Source: Bimuria novae-zelandiae CBS 107.79 (lineage: Eukaryota; Ascomycota; Dothideomycetes; Pleosporales; Didymosphaeriaceae). Taken from it: a stretch of DNA of 64,000 nucleotides. A model generated the notes under the pieces. That model worked only from the letters and a program-made list of their open reading frames with translations, was not told where the DNA came from and ran no database searches. The DNA lies in assembly GCA_010015655.1 (NCBI GenBank), contig ML976658.1, positions 77,787 to 141,786 on the forward strand, written 5' to 3'. Below, piece after piece: positions 19,418 to 31,973 of this stretch. Numbering within the stretch: position 1 is the first letter of the stretch; each line of letters starts with the position of its first letter. Position numbers and translations under genes: made by a program.

Positions 19418-21399
19418 CGTATACAGTTGTCAGGCGGAATACGATGAAAGCGCTTTCCAACACCCCAGGGAACCGCGCCGGTTTTATACTCAAACCGGCT
19501 GTCTAAGACACCAAGCGACAGCTAAGACTCATTACGTCTCCTCCTCGCCCCATCTACGCCAAACGAAAAAAATGCCGTCCGTCCTCCCTGCCCTCCATAC
19601 ATTAGTGCCGTCATTCTCTCCCATGTGTTGGGATTAAACCCGAGCCCAAATAGGCATCCCCATCGCTATCCCGTGTCGTAATTGGTGATTAATGGGACCT
19701 CTATCACTGCCCACGCGTAGCCGTGTAAATCGCAGGGATAGGTCCGCGGTACTCGGGGGCTTGGGGGAAATGCTGCAGGACCCGTCCGCGGTATTCCGTC
19801 CACGCGGGTATTGAAAAACTACACGTCCAGCGTTTACAATCGCGTTTCGCGCTCAGAAACATCAACTGCCGATACTCTTGTCTTTATCTAGACATCCAAC
19901 ACAGTAACGGGAGAGCAGCGACCAGCGGGACAACGGTTCTGCGCGGCGCGGTACGTCTTAGCGTTGGGTTCTATAAATCTATCCCAGATAGGAAGGTGCA
20001 TGGGTGCTTGTCGTGGACAAGGCAACTGCGCCGCAGCTTATCAATCCTGCCGCAAAAGCTTAGCTGCTGTTCGACGACGTCATTGACATGCATTCGCTAG
20101 GCCATCATGGTGTTCATGTACCGTTAGCTTATGGACGTATCAATTGCAGTGTGCTCACAACTGCTCCGGTACGTCTCCTATAGTCTAGTGATTCTATGCC
20201 GATGTGTCTACTCGCGCAGTTCTCCTAGATTCACTGTCGTAGGGCACTTAACACCCAATCTATCAAGTACTCCAGAATGTATCCAAGTAATCCAAACCTT
20301 ACCTACGTCAATGTATGTAATGAACAAGAGAGAGACAGCTATAGAACGTCGAGCCAATTCCACGGCCTTTTAACCGTCTTTCCCTTTTAACCCATCTTCC
20401 TTCTACACTTTGATGACCGCTAACCCCAGCACCACTACCACCTTGAAACTTCCTAACCCGAGCGCTGGACACCACACCAACATTCAACTTGCCCGGCATC
20501 CTGTCCACCTACTATCGAAAAAAAAAAGAAGTAAAAAAAAAACCAGATGCAGGACTCGAACAGTCCACTTTGCACCTCTTAAAGTTTTGAGCAGCCCGTA
20601 TGTTCACGCTATATGCGATCACCGCCACAAGTTGCTCGACGGGAATTTTGAAATTAAAAATATATATACTACACTGCATATATAGACACTAGAGTCAATA
20701 CGCGCACTTCACGCGCGATACTTCGTCCTCACATAGCTCTCCAACACAGCCGTACGATGTACTTCCAAGGTACACCACGCGCGACAACTCCTCCTTATAT
20801 AGCGGGTGGCACTGACAGAGCCGTACGAGCTGTTCCAAAGTACACCACGCGCGACATAATTTTGGTCCACAGATATATTGATACCACGAGACAACTCGAT
20901 TTACCATACTTATAGCTGTATAATTCCATAGCCTAAGGCTAGATAAACCGCACAACCCATACGCCGCGCACAACTAATTCACCCACTCTCAGCATTCCAC
21001 AGACTTACGCTCCCTACATACCACCAACTTCACCTCCAGTACCCACAACACCGCAAAGCTCCAGAAGCACTCACGCACACATTCTAAAAATCACAGTGTC
21101 TCCCAGGGAGGTAACACACCGCGTACATGCTATTCTCGCACACGTATACAGAACGCCAACCAAGCCGATGCTACATTCAGACGCGTACACTTTTACAACT
21201 AATCTACACCCCTCTGCATCTTTACCCCGCCACCTTTGCGAAAAAAAAAGCACTTTTGTATCTAACTCCCCCATGGATCTCCCATCCCTCTCAGCGCCAG
21301 CAATGCATCCCAACCCCAAACCCTAACACCATTTTAAAGCCGCGATAATACAAGGGTATATCTCCACACCACCCATCCCACTCCGCCTTTTCATCTCTC
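19418..21399. other. Long intergenic stretch without a supported gene
   Basis: Nearly 2 kb. It holds the promoter of the carboxypeptidase gene, an A-rich tract at about 20519-20543 and a pair of direct repeats at 20750-20858 (separate entry). Small ORFs here are low complexity. A pol III B-box-like word at about 20552-20562 (minus strand) is not part of a cloverleaf and is rejected as a tRNA. Confidence 0.5.
20750..20858. repeat. Imperfect tandem direct repeat, period about 72 bp
   Basis: Two copies of a roughly 35-bp word begin CCGTACGA and end GTACACCACGCGCGACA (about 20750-20786 and 20822-20857). A shorter match, CACGCGCGA, is found at about 20710. The purpose is unknown; it could be a remnant of a tandem array or clustered protein-binding sites. 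Confidence 0.55.
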
Positions 21400-24300
21400 T
21401 CACAGCCCCACATCCTGCGAACTACTCGTAACACTACTCCTCGCCCCCGCTTCACTTAAATACGTAACCGCACTCCCCCTCTTAAACCCCCCGCCCAGCC
21501 CATTCTCTCTCGACGGCGGACTGCTCAACCCCTGGAGTCCCAACCCCCCATTCGGGCTCGAAGGGACCCCGCCCCCGGCCCCGCCAACATGTGCTTCGCC
21601 CGCCCCATATCGATCGCGCAACCGCTGAATCTCGCGCAACCGATTGCGCCACGAGGACACGGACTCCCCGCCATCTTTAATAAACCACACGCTTGAGAAA
21701 ACGCACGCGTTGATAGCGATCAGGCGACAGTACGCCGCGAGGTGTTTCCCAGCGAGGATCTTTGTTTCAGCGGCGGGCGAGATATCCGGGAAGCCCGGCT
21801 TCGACATGACCTGGACCTTGTAGTATCTATCTTTACCATCGGGGTCGGCATCGAGGCGGCGGTCTACGAAGGAGGCGCGCGACTCTGGCTCGATAACAAT
21901 GTGCACGTAATTAAACGCGGAGGGGAAAGTGTCGAAGTTGTAGGGAAGGCCTGAGTCGTTGTAGATGATGTTTACAAAGTCGTTGCCGATGTGGCGCTTT
22001 TTGTTCGGGTACGTCATGTCGTCGTTGCGGTTCGTGGGCATCATGGTAGTAATGTGGAAGACGAGCTCGATGCACCGGTCTCGCCAGCAATAAGTGAATT
22101 CGCCGTCTTGGTCGTTTCGCGTGTCGAGGCCGCCCGTGTTGAATTTGGCGCCCTTGAGGCGGCACAGGGTCCCTAGGTCGCTGAGGAAAGACGTGTAGGC
22201 TGGTGGTCCGATGTCGTTCATCAAAATCTCGCGCTCGTCTGTTTGGCCGTCGCCGATGTATACTACACCGACCTTATAGCTATCGATGGCGGATATCCGG
22301 TCGAAAGTCGCGATTGCGCGACGGATCATGTCATCATCAGGGAGTGCAATAGGCGGATCGTAAGAAGAGTTCAAAGAGGCGTAAAAGGTCTGAAAAATGT
22401 CCTCGGGAAGGATGCCAACATACGAAGAGCTGTGGAACGCTTCCGCGGCGAGGCCGAAAGTGAGAGGAACTTGGTGCGGTGGAGGTGGAGCAAGCAGTGG
22501 GCGTACAGAAAGGCAGCGAGTGGCACACTGTAATTGTTACTTCATGTGCAAGATGTTGCGGGGGAAGCACTTACAGGTCGTCTATGGATGATCTGAGAAA
22601 CGCCCGTTCTTGCAGCCGTCTCTATAGTCACCAAACTATGCCCGACGATCCACGACTTTTTCCAGACCTCGCCATCACCTGGCTTGGCGAAATGCTCATC
22701 TGCTATGGTTTCATCGCGATCTGAATAGCCCACCAAGTTCATCATGTCCAGAATGACCTGACCTTGCTCTTCTAAATCTGTCTGACGCCCCATGCTGTCC
22801 GTGAATCGTAGGCTACGTGCAATCCAGGGCATCAGCTTTGGCCGGTCCTCCATTTTCAAGCCCATGAACCAGAACGCAATGACATGGTAGGCGAGTGAGT
22901 ACAAGTATTGGGGTAGATCATCCTCTACGGGGTTCGTCTGCTTTGCGCCAGGGTCTAGAGATGCTGTAAGCTCCCTAGAGGGCCCGCTGTGACGCAGTGA
23001 ACGGTGGCCACTATGCAACGCGGTCGAGGCAGCACGTTCGCGTTGATCTCGGATGTGTTGTAGATATCGGAAGCTGACCCCGAAAAGCATTTTGAACTCG
23101 TCCTCTCTGAAGTTCTTGTAGAGCTCGGGCATGCGCGCCAGCGACGTGAGGAAATCCAAGATGTGTATAGCCGTCGCAGGCTTCGTGACGATTTGAGACA
23201 TTTTTTGCACAACCGTGTCCAAAGACTTGCTGACAGAAAGCGGTAGCTCTAAGCAACAGACAGACAAAGCATGAATGCACCATTTCGATGTTCTGTCCCA
23301 ATTGCCGATTCCGTGGATGAAGGCCTTGACCAGATCGTCTTCCTCGCTCTTCTCGAAATAGTCGTGGTAACTTATCAAGACTGTGAGGATGTGGAATAAA
23401 CACACAGCGACGTCCGCTTTCTTCAGGAGCGTATGCGGCGGAGGCTCTTGAAAAGATGAGTTGCGAATCTGTTCACATATGACGTTACGAAGCATTTTCA
23501 GTTGCGGTATACAGCTGCGTACGAGCGATTGGTTGGACAGCTGAGGCCCCAAGTGCACAATAACATAGCTGTAGATCTCCCAATCTGGCGACTTCTGCAG
23601 CAAAGAAATGGCGAGCTCAAGCCACAAAGTGATCTCCATATCAAGTATGTCGTCGTCGAGTGGATAGAATTCAGGATTGATATGAGAGAAGACGGCTCGG
23701 CTTACGTCAGGTGAGGGTTCCTCCGGAAGACCTTTTGGACCTGGGTACATCCAGAGGGGCGGAACTGGTTTCGACACACGCCCGGCAGTGTAGGAATGCC
23801 GAGAAATCGGCTTATTGTTCGATGGGAGCGGGCTCCCCGAGATCTTCCGCTGATCGCGGAGTGGTGATTGCTCTTCGTGGCGAGTCTGATCAGACGTGTG
23901 CTCGTTCGCAGAGATAGCGGCCGATTCCTTCGTCCTGCAAAGAATAGCTGCCAGACTTCTTCCCTCTGCAGACGAAATGACGAAAAGGGCGTGAGTAGAG
24001 TCTGCACGAAGACGGAAGAGCAGGCGCAGAACGGTAAGACGAGCGTCGCTCTCATATCCATCGGTACCCGCGATGTGGCGCAGCGTTTCGTATAAAAGAC
24101 GCGTCTTACGAGCAGAGTGCTTTACGCTTCGAATGAACAGCCGCACGTAGCCCGTAGCGATGACGTTACAGGGAGAGCCCAAAGTTCTGTCGCTCTCCAG
24201 CAAGGAGGACACAGACAAAGCATGCGCTATACTGTCCGCAGAATTACGGGACGCGGCAGCCCTTTGCATGCGTCTCTTTAGCAACTCGATGGTATCCGCA

Positions 24301-26300
24301 AAACTGTTGTATGACGCTCGATCGGCGACATGTACGGCGAAGTCGACCAGTTCGTGCAGAACAGACACGTCCTCCTCCTCATCGATATTGTTCAGCAAGA
24401 GGGCTCCACACTGGAGGACCAAATCGGCTGGACACAGTACCTCAACGGTGTCGTAGGTCTCCCGTATTGCTTGGATGGCCATGATGCGGAGTGACCGCGG
24501 CCTGCTGGTATCCTTGATGATTCCCGACACCACTCCACGGCATGCTTCAAGCCACTTTCCATTCGAAGGGTGTAGATACCGTTCGTCGACGTAATACTTA
24601 ATCACGTTCTCGGTAGTGCTGTCGCTGAGACGATGTGCAAGGCGCATGAAGAGGTCCATGACAGCCTCTTTCTGCACAAAATCAAGATCTCCACTCAGCG
24701 TGTCCAGCTTGCTCAGTACCTTGAAAACCTTGTCTTCAGAGTGACGCGACATGATTTCCGTCCGCGGTGCAGGGGTAGAGATGTCAAGGTTTGAGATGAC
24801 ATCGCCTGCCTCATCACCGTTGGACGCGACCGACCCAGCCCCATTTGCTGCAGGAAGGCGAGAGATGGAACCGTTCCTAGAGGTCGTTTCTTCCTCTAAA
24901 GCCTTGTGCGACTGCGCTCTGAGACGTTCGTCCGCTCGCTCCGCGCAAGTGAAGATGATGTCTAATAGCTCCGTCCAATCCACCTCGGACAACAGCAGCT
25001 CTTTTAGAGGAGGATCCGATAATATAGCGTCGATGAGGCCCATGACGAGCTCCTCTTGAGTTTTGTGAGGATTTTGAATCGAAGCTTTCAAGGCCGGAAA
25101 CAGCAACGACATGGCCACAATAGGCAGCCCGTTGCCTCCGTTTTCTAGTAAAATCTGCTGCAGCACTTCTATGGTCCCTCGGTAGGCGCTGGAGTCGCGA
25201 CCTTTGCGGATGGGGCCATCGTTGAGGGTGCGCAAAAGCGCATTTATGGCGAATTGTCCCATGTGCGACTTGAACAGATTGCTCAACGTGTTCCAGGTCT
25301 GCTGTTGAAGGTTGCCAAGGTGATGGTTGATAGCGCACAAGATCTCCAGACAGGGGCGTAGGGAACGGTTGGGTATGTGCACGTAGGTGATGATGGTGTC
25401 GAACAGTTTGATGGCATTCTCGATGTCCGGCAGCTGATTGGTCTCTTGACATATTTTTACAGCCTTGGCCAGCAAATGTTCCAGGTCATCATCGCTGAAG
25501 ACCTTGGAGTTGAACTTGCAGACGTCGACGGTGTATTGGAACAGCTGTGCCAGATTCTCCACCTCTTGAATAGGTTCCACCCTCCTTTTGCCACCACTCA
25601 CTTGACGCGACGCCTTTCGCGCCTCTACATTTTGCTTGTAGCAGGTGTCGAACGAAGACAGGATGAAATGGGCCAGCGAAGACTCACACGCTTCGACGTG
25701 GCGACCACCCTTGGTGAGAGCGGCAATGTTGTCGAGGCGCTTGTCGAAGCTACGGTCGTTCTTGCGCAAGGCGGCGGCGTCGAAGAGGACATTTCGTTCG
25801 AGAGCATTGAGCTTGGGCAGGCCGACGCAATACCTGAGCAGTCTGTATCCAGCATCGGCCACGTTGTCAGGCTGCTCGGGGAGAAGCATGTCGCTTGCGC
25901 GGGACCACAGGTCGAGCACATTCTCGATGACATAGTCCTCCATGATCTTGCAGATCTTGTCCACGGCTACTGCTCGCTCCGCAAATGAGCGGCTGCTGTC
26001 CAGTTGCTCCACCAAGCCCTCCAGCTCGGGCGGCCCGCCCAGCACTGGCCGCACATGCTTGGGCACGATGCGCTCACTGATCCGCTTGAGGGAGCCGTCG
26101 GCGGAGGAGCCCGTTGGGCTGGCGAGGGTTTCAGCAATGGAAGACGAGCGGGCCGGGGTGTAGGTGGTCGACGAGGTAGAGGGCGGCGGCGTTGGGCTTT
26201 TTAGACGGCCTCCCGTCAAAGAACGAAAGGCGCCAAACAGGGCGGAGGAGGAAGACCGACGGTCGGGCGTGCGCGGGACATGGTCGGCTGGCGGAGGCAT
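21400..26300 (-). CDS. TSC2: Tuberin homologue (TSC2), Rheb GTPase-activating protein
   Basis: Exon 1 (26300-22575) and exon 2 (22527-21400) join in phase 0 over a 47-bp intron (GTAAGT...TTACAG), giving 1617 aa. The N-terminal 1200 residues form a helical repeat scaffold of tuberin type, preceded by a Ser/Pro-rich leader (MPPPADHVPRTPDRR). The C-terminal Rap/Ran-GAP domain holds YKVGVVYIGDGQTDEREIL, FLSDLG and KKRHIGNDFVNIIYNDSG; the Asn of GNDFV is the catalytic asparagine thumb. In the TSC complex this protein switches off Rheb and so restrains TORC1. The tail is Gly/Ser-rich. It is divergently transcribed from CSE1. TSC2 is missing from Saccharomyces cerevisiae but present in many filamentous fungi. 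Confidence 0.92.
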
Positions 26301-26806
26301 AGAGCTTGCAGCGTCTCGAGCGGGCCAGCGGGCAGCTTTCGGGGGCGACTGTGCGGACGTGACTTGTGCAATCCGGAGTCAATCATCGAAGCGGGTCTCT
26401 CTTGCTGCGGCGGCGGCGGCGATAAGGCGGGGCTACAGGCCCATGGGCAGCGGCGGAGGGAGAAAACGGGCGGTAGTTCGGTGCGAGCGCGCGGAGAATT
26501 ACTCATGGTGGGCGCTCATCTTCACCTGGGTGCGAAGGAAGGCCAAAGAGTTGAATCGAGGAGCAAGCGCGACTTGGGGTCATACGGCAGCCGCGAGATG
26601 GCGTCGAAAATCACGAAATCCGGGGAAGCGCACGCACCGCATTGCGCCAACAGCTCCCGTTGCTTGCTGCAGGCCCGCCCAGGCAACCAACGTAAAAGGC
26701 AAAACACAGAAATTATCACCGCCCGCGCAGACACCGCCCTCGCAGACACCGCCCTACACCCACCACCACCCTTCCCGCAAACGCACGTGTTTGGCCTCTG
26801 TCCACC
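26301..26806. promoter_or_regulatory. Shared divergent promoter of TSC2 and CSE1
   Basis: The 506 bp between the two start codons must carry both promoters. It contains GCGGCGGCGGCG at about 26408 and a tandem 15-bp word CGCAGACACCGCCCT at about 26727-26756, close to the CSE1 start. No TATA box is obvious. Coregulation is inferred from geometry only. Confidence 0.5.
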
Positions 26807-29800
26807 ATGGCCACCAACATCGCAGCCTTGGCTCAGCTGCTGGAGGCCAGTTTGGACCCGCGTCAGAGCAAGCAAGGTAAGTGTTGATGCCCCGCTACAA
26901 GCACGGCAGGTGCGCTCGCTTCACAGGTGGACGTCAGGCTGTGATACTACCAGGCTACCTAATAGATAGGAGGGCGGGCAGTACGCAGTGCTTTATGTCC
27001 GCGCCCAACAGGACTGTCGATAAAGTACGCCTCTCGGTTGCGCCTCCCGGTGTCGCACACGCTAGCATCTCCACGAGAGGCAGGCGCACCTGCTTTGCGA
27101 CGCAACACTACTTTCTGTAAATATTTGCTGACTGTACCAGCCGAGGAGTCCATCGCCCAAGAACAGACCAAGCCCGGCTTCTCCCTGAGCCTCCTCCAGA
27201 TCGTCGCCAGCGACACCTTTCCGTCGACCGTCCGGCTTGCGAGCGCACTGTACTTCAAAAACCACATAAAACGGCACTGGGTCAACGAGGATGGCGTCCA
27301 CTTGCTTCCTGAGAACGAGGTCAACGCCATCAAGAGCGAGCTGATAGGCCTCATGGTCAGTGTACCGCCGAACCTACAGGCCCAGCTCGGCGAGGCCATC
27401 AGCGCGATTGCAGACAGCGATTTCTGGGAACAGTGGAAGACGCTCGTGGGTGACCTGGTCTCTCGGTTGACCCCAAATAATACGACGGTGAACATCGGTG
27501 TCCTGCGCGTCGCACACTCCATCTTCAAGCGGTGGCGGCCGCTCTTCCGCTCCGACGGCCTCTTCACCGAAATCAACCACGTCCTATCCCAGTTCAGCGA
27601 GCCGTTTTTGCAGCAGTTCCAATACGTCGATGCCCTCATCAGCAACTCACAAAATGACGTCGAAGCACTGAAGAGCGCATTCACCGAGCTTGAGCTGATT
27701 GTCAAGCTCTTCTACGACCTCTCGTGCCAGGACTTGCCCCCAGTCTTCGAGGAAAACCTCGCCGCCATCTGCTCGCTCCTGCACAAGTACCTCATCTACG
27801 ACAATCCCGCATTGCATACCGACAACGACGAGGAATCTGGCCTTTTGGAGTACACGAGGGCTGGCATATTCGAAGTCTTGATGCTGTATGTGCAGTCATA
27901 CGAGGACGTCTTTGGCGCACACCTGAACCAATTCGTCGGTTCGACTTGGCAGTTCCTCACGACGGTGGGCTTGGAGACCAAGTACGACATTCTGGTCAGC
28001 AAAGCACTGCAGTTCCTCACGAGCGTTGCATCAACACATCATGCCGAGGCCTTCAATAACCAGGATGTTCTGGTCCAGATCATGGAAAAGATCATCCTCT
28101 CCAACCTGACCTTGCGCGATTCTGACGTTGAGCTCTTCGAAGACGAGCCCATTGAGTTCATTAGGAGGGACCTTGAGGGATCAGACAGCGACACCAGGCG
28201 GCGCGCGGCCACCAATTTCTTGCGCACTCTGTTGGAGCGCTACCAGGATCTCGTCACAACCACAGCCCAGAAGTACATTGATGTATTCCTCCAGGAGTAT
28301 GCCAAGAAACCACAGGAGAATTGGAAGCACAAGGATACCGCCGTCTACCTCTTCTCGGCCATCGCCGCGGTTGGTACGGTAACTGCAGCAAAGGGTGTGA
28401 TTAAGGTGAACCCAAAAGTCGACATTTTGGCCTTCTTCCAAAATCACATCGCGTCTGACTTGCAAAGTGACACCGCGAATGTCATTCTGAAGGTGGATGC
28501 TGTCAAGTTTCTGTACAGCTTCCGCAACCAGCTTTCACCGGACCTTTGGCGTGCTGCTTTCCCACTACTCGTTAACCACCTCGCAAATCCAAACTACGTG
28601 GTGCACACTTATGCCGCCATCGCTGTAGAGCGCGCCCTCTACTTGACAGATGAGAACACCAAGGCGTCAGTCATCCCGAAGGATCAAGTCGTTGGGTCGT
28701 CTAAGGAGCTACTCAGCCATCTGTTCCAGCTCATCACCAAAGATTCCGCCCCCGAGAAGATACAAGAGAACGAGTTTCTCATGAAGTGTGTGATGCGTGT
28801 TCTCATCTTCATCCGCGATGGTGTACTTTCCATTGATGAGATGGTGCTTACTTTCTTTGTCACCATCCTCAGGCTCATACGGCACAACCCTAGCAACCCC
28901 CGATTCCAATATTTCCTGTTTGAAGCACTCGGTGCCTTGATCCGCTTTGCTGCTCCCATGCACAGTCAAATGTTCGAGGAGAAGCTCGCAGATCCCTTCC
29001 AGGCCATTTTGGCGGACAATGTGGAGGAATTTGCACCTTACGTGTTCCAACTCTTTGCCGCACTGTTGGAAGCAAATCCCTCCGGCGCACTCACTAGCTA
29101 CTACCAGAACCTTTTGGGAGTCATCATCACGCCTGGGGTTTGGGAGTCACGGGGCAATATTCCAGCCTTGGTTCGCTTACTCACTGCCATCATAGCGCGA
29201 GATGCGCAGAACGTCGTCGCCAGGAACCAGTTGGAGCCGATACTAGGCATCTACCACAAGCTGGTTGTTTCCAAGCTCAACGAGACATACGCTTTTGAAT
29301 TGATCCAAGCCGTCGTCACCGCTGTACCTCTTTCCGCACTCCAACAGTACTTCCCTACCATAATATCCCTTATGATCACACGGCTTGGGGACGAGAAGAC
29401 GGCGACAGAGAATTTTCGGCAACGTTTCGTCGCCTTCTACCACTTCATCTCCTCCCGAGATGGCATGGGTGCCGACTATTTCGTCGCTGTCTGCGATCAA
29501 GTCCAGCACGAGTAAGTCATAATAATATGAGCATGCAACAGTAGAGTCTTTACTAACATTCGATAGTGTTTTCAAGGGCCTGTATCTTACCATCATCCTT
29601 CCTAATACGCAAAATTTGGCCCGCCCGATCGATCGCAAGACCGCTGTCGTCTCTTTCACCAAGACACTCACCGACTCGCAAGCCTTCGTCGACCGGTATC
29701 CCAAGGGCTGGAATCTCACCACTCAGAAACTCATCGAGATGTTGGTCAACCCCCCAACCGTGAACAGGAACGATGACTTCATTGCGGACGCGGATGTCGA

Positions 29801-30005
29801 CGAGGTGGGCTTTGGCGTCGGTTTCACGCAGCTCAACACATGCAAAAAGACGGTCAAGGACCCGTTCCCGGAGATCGCGGACGTTAGGCAGTGGGTTGGG
29901 CAGTACCTGAAGGACGCGAACACGAGGCACAACGGCAAGATTGCGACCTTTGTCAACGAGCGACTGGCGCCGGGTACGAGGGAGGCGTTCCAATTGTACT
30001 TTTAA
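26807..30005 (+). CDS. CSE1: Exportin-2 (Cse1/CAS), importin-alpha re-exporter
   Basis: Three exons (26807-26876, 27141-29511, 29567-30005) give 959 aa, matching the 960 aa of the yeast protein. Exon 1 encodes MATNIAALAQLLEASLDPRQ, then a long 264-bp intron; the second intron is 55 bp (GTAAGT...TAG). The importin-beta N-terminal domain shows KPGFSLSLLQIVAS and LASALYFKNHIKRHW. The Cse1-specific HEAT repeats follow, including CQDLPPVFEENL, QIMEKIILSNLTLRDSDVELFEDEP and NPSNPRFQYFLFEALGALIRF. The protein returns importin-alpha to the cytoplasm with RanGTP. The ATG lies in a good context (CCACCATGG). Confidence 0.95.
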
Positions 30006-30642
30006 GATTGAGTGTTCAGGATTGGGCGGTGGTGATGTTTGGAAGAAATAGGGAGGCGGAGAGGCCGAGTACGATTATATGACATGATACCAGCTGCGCA
30101 CCGGTACGACTTGAGGTATGGGTGAGTGAAGGTAGGCTAGCATCTTTGTGTATACTGCGTCCCTCCCCAGGCGCAATGAGAAATAATATACATTCCCCCC
30201 ACACGCGCGGACTTTGAAATTCACAACATGGGTTGCGTGATGTGTTCTTCACTTCCAAGTTCTCAACATGCACAAACCGCTTTAACGACGTGTCGTTAAT
30301 AAACGTAGGGTTAGGGGTTAAATAATAACTTGGGTGAGGAGTATCTTGCAAGGTTTGAAAGCATACTAATGCCAGGGCCGTATTGCCCTCATCGATAGGA
30401 CTGTTTTCTGCCGCTTGCCACCACTCACCGCCTACTGGCACGGACTCCGGCCTTTCTGACGTACCTCGCCATCCCCAAACGCAAACATGATCCTCTGTCC
30501 GCTTCTTCCGAACTGGCCTCTCTTTTGATCCATACTCGCAACTGCCCGCTTTGCGCGCTGGAACTCTCATTCGGCATGATGAAACGCGACAATTGATTTC
30601 CACCTTCCTTTCCTTGTAGCTAAACCTTCCTCTTCGTTGACC
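30006..30642. other. Intergenic between CSE1 and the DUF7730 gene
   Basis: About 0.64 kb: the CSE1 3' region and the next promoter. It contains a telomere-like word GGGTTAGGGGTT at about 30309-30320. A 195-codon minus-strand ORF has no motif and is taken as chance. Confidence 0.45.
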
Positions 30643-31704
30643 ATGACGCGCCGAGCAACGCTTTCGACCATCGCTCTCGGTATTGCATGCAGCCCCATCT
30701 TGTGCTGCTGGATTACTTTCGCTTCATGCTGCTGCCCACGGCGCTTACGTTCACATGGTGGATCCGAAGATAAACGCCGCTTTGAGAAACGTCAAGCCAT
30801 GGCACCGCGTCCGCTCCCCGTACGCCCTCCAGAGCGCGCTGTCACGATACGGAATCGCTCCGAAAACGACGCGAGTGAACTGGAGTCGAAAGAGCTTCGC
30901 GGCATGGTTCTCGATCAGTCGGCGTCCAAGCTCATGCAGCTTCCTCTGGAGCTGCGTCAGTTGATATACCGTGCCGCCATTGGCGACAGCGTGATGCATA
31001 TGGTGCTCAAGAAGCACAAGCTAGGCTACATTCGTTGCAAAGATCCCACTGCTACCGACTGCTCGCTTGAGTACAGTCGTTGTTTTTCTCGAAATACATG
31101 GTCAGCATTTGCCGAAATACCGGACGAGCCGCCTCCGACCGACGGCGATGTGCTCCCGTTACTACTAACCTGCCGGCAGATGTAAGCTCTGCACGTTCAG
31201 GTAGCCATGGCCTTCGGCTAATCTCGTTCCAGATATTCTGAAGCTGTAGATTTCGTCTATTCGACCAACACATTTGCCTTCGCCGACCTGGACTGTCTAC
31301 GCTACTTCTCCTCCACCATCCTCCCGCACCGGTGGTCCCTCGTCCAAAAGCTCGACATTGAGTGGTGCGTTTCGTGGCCGATCTACGACTCGCTCGCCCA
31401 GACCGTGCTCATCTCACGACCTGCTCTGTACCCGCCACACGACGAGGCCACGTGGGAAGGCACCTGGCGTATAATATCAGAGATGAAGAACCTAAGGTCG
31501 TTGAGGGTCACCCTCATGTATTTTGACGTGTTTCGGGATTCGAGCTGCGAGGAGAGGCTTTTGGCACCGCTTCGGCAGGTGACACTACCGAATAAGTTCG
31601 ATGTGCATCTGCGCTGGCCTGGGAAAGAAATTACGGATGGACCATTCCGGGCTTTTAGGCCGGCCACGCGCGAAGCAGATAATTCATCGGAAGAATGGGT
31701 ATGA
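30643..31704 (+). CDS. DUF7730-type fungal protein with N-terminal hydrophobic segment
   Basis: Exons 30643-31181 and 31233-31704, over a 51-bp intron (GTAAGC...CCAG), give 336 aa. The recognisable core is LMQLPLELRQLIYRAAIG, then LLLTCRQIYSEAVDFVYSTNTFAF and a region ending RSLRVTLMYF. This pattern is very common in DUF7730 and F-box-like proteins of filamentous fungi. The N-terminus (LSTIALGIACSPILCCWITFASCCC) is a Cys-rich hydrophobic helix that could be a membrane anchor. The function is unknown. It is convergent with the PKS gene, whose stop codon lies 270 bp away. Confidence 0.75.
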
Positions 31705-31973
31705 CCAGGGCGAAAGTCGAATGATACAAATTGGTGCACGTTCACGGAAGGCTAGGAACCGCCTCGGCCACTTTTCTTGTTCGCTTTTCGGGCAAGACGC
31801 GTGCTCATTCAGACGCAACGAAAGCCAATGATACTACGTTTCATGCCATAGACGTTCCTTATTATCAACAAAGATATGTATAACCATGAAAGTTTCCATG
31901 GAAAGCAAGATTGGGCCCACAAGGCCTGCTTTTGCAGTGTATATCGGCCAGGATCTGTCCTTACGTGAGCTCG

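Noticed and set aside
20540..20640. tRNA-like 3' end on the minus strand (GTTCGAGTCC followed by a T run)
   Set aside because: The B-box and the T run are there, but there is no 5' acceptor partner and the T-arm and anticodon arm do not pair, so no cloverleaf forms.
30016..30603. 195-codon minus-strand ORF after CSE1
   Set aside because: It lies in the probable 3' region of CSE1 and has no domain or splice support.
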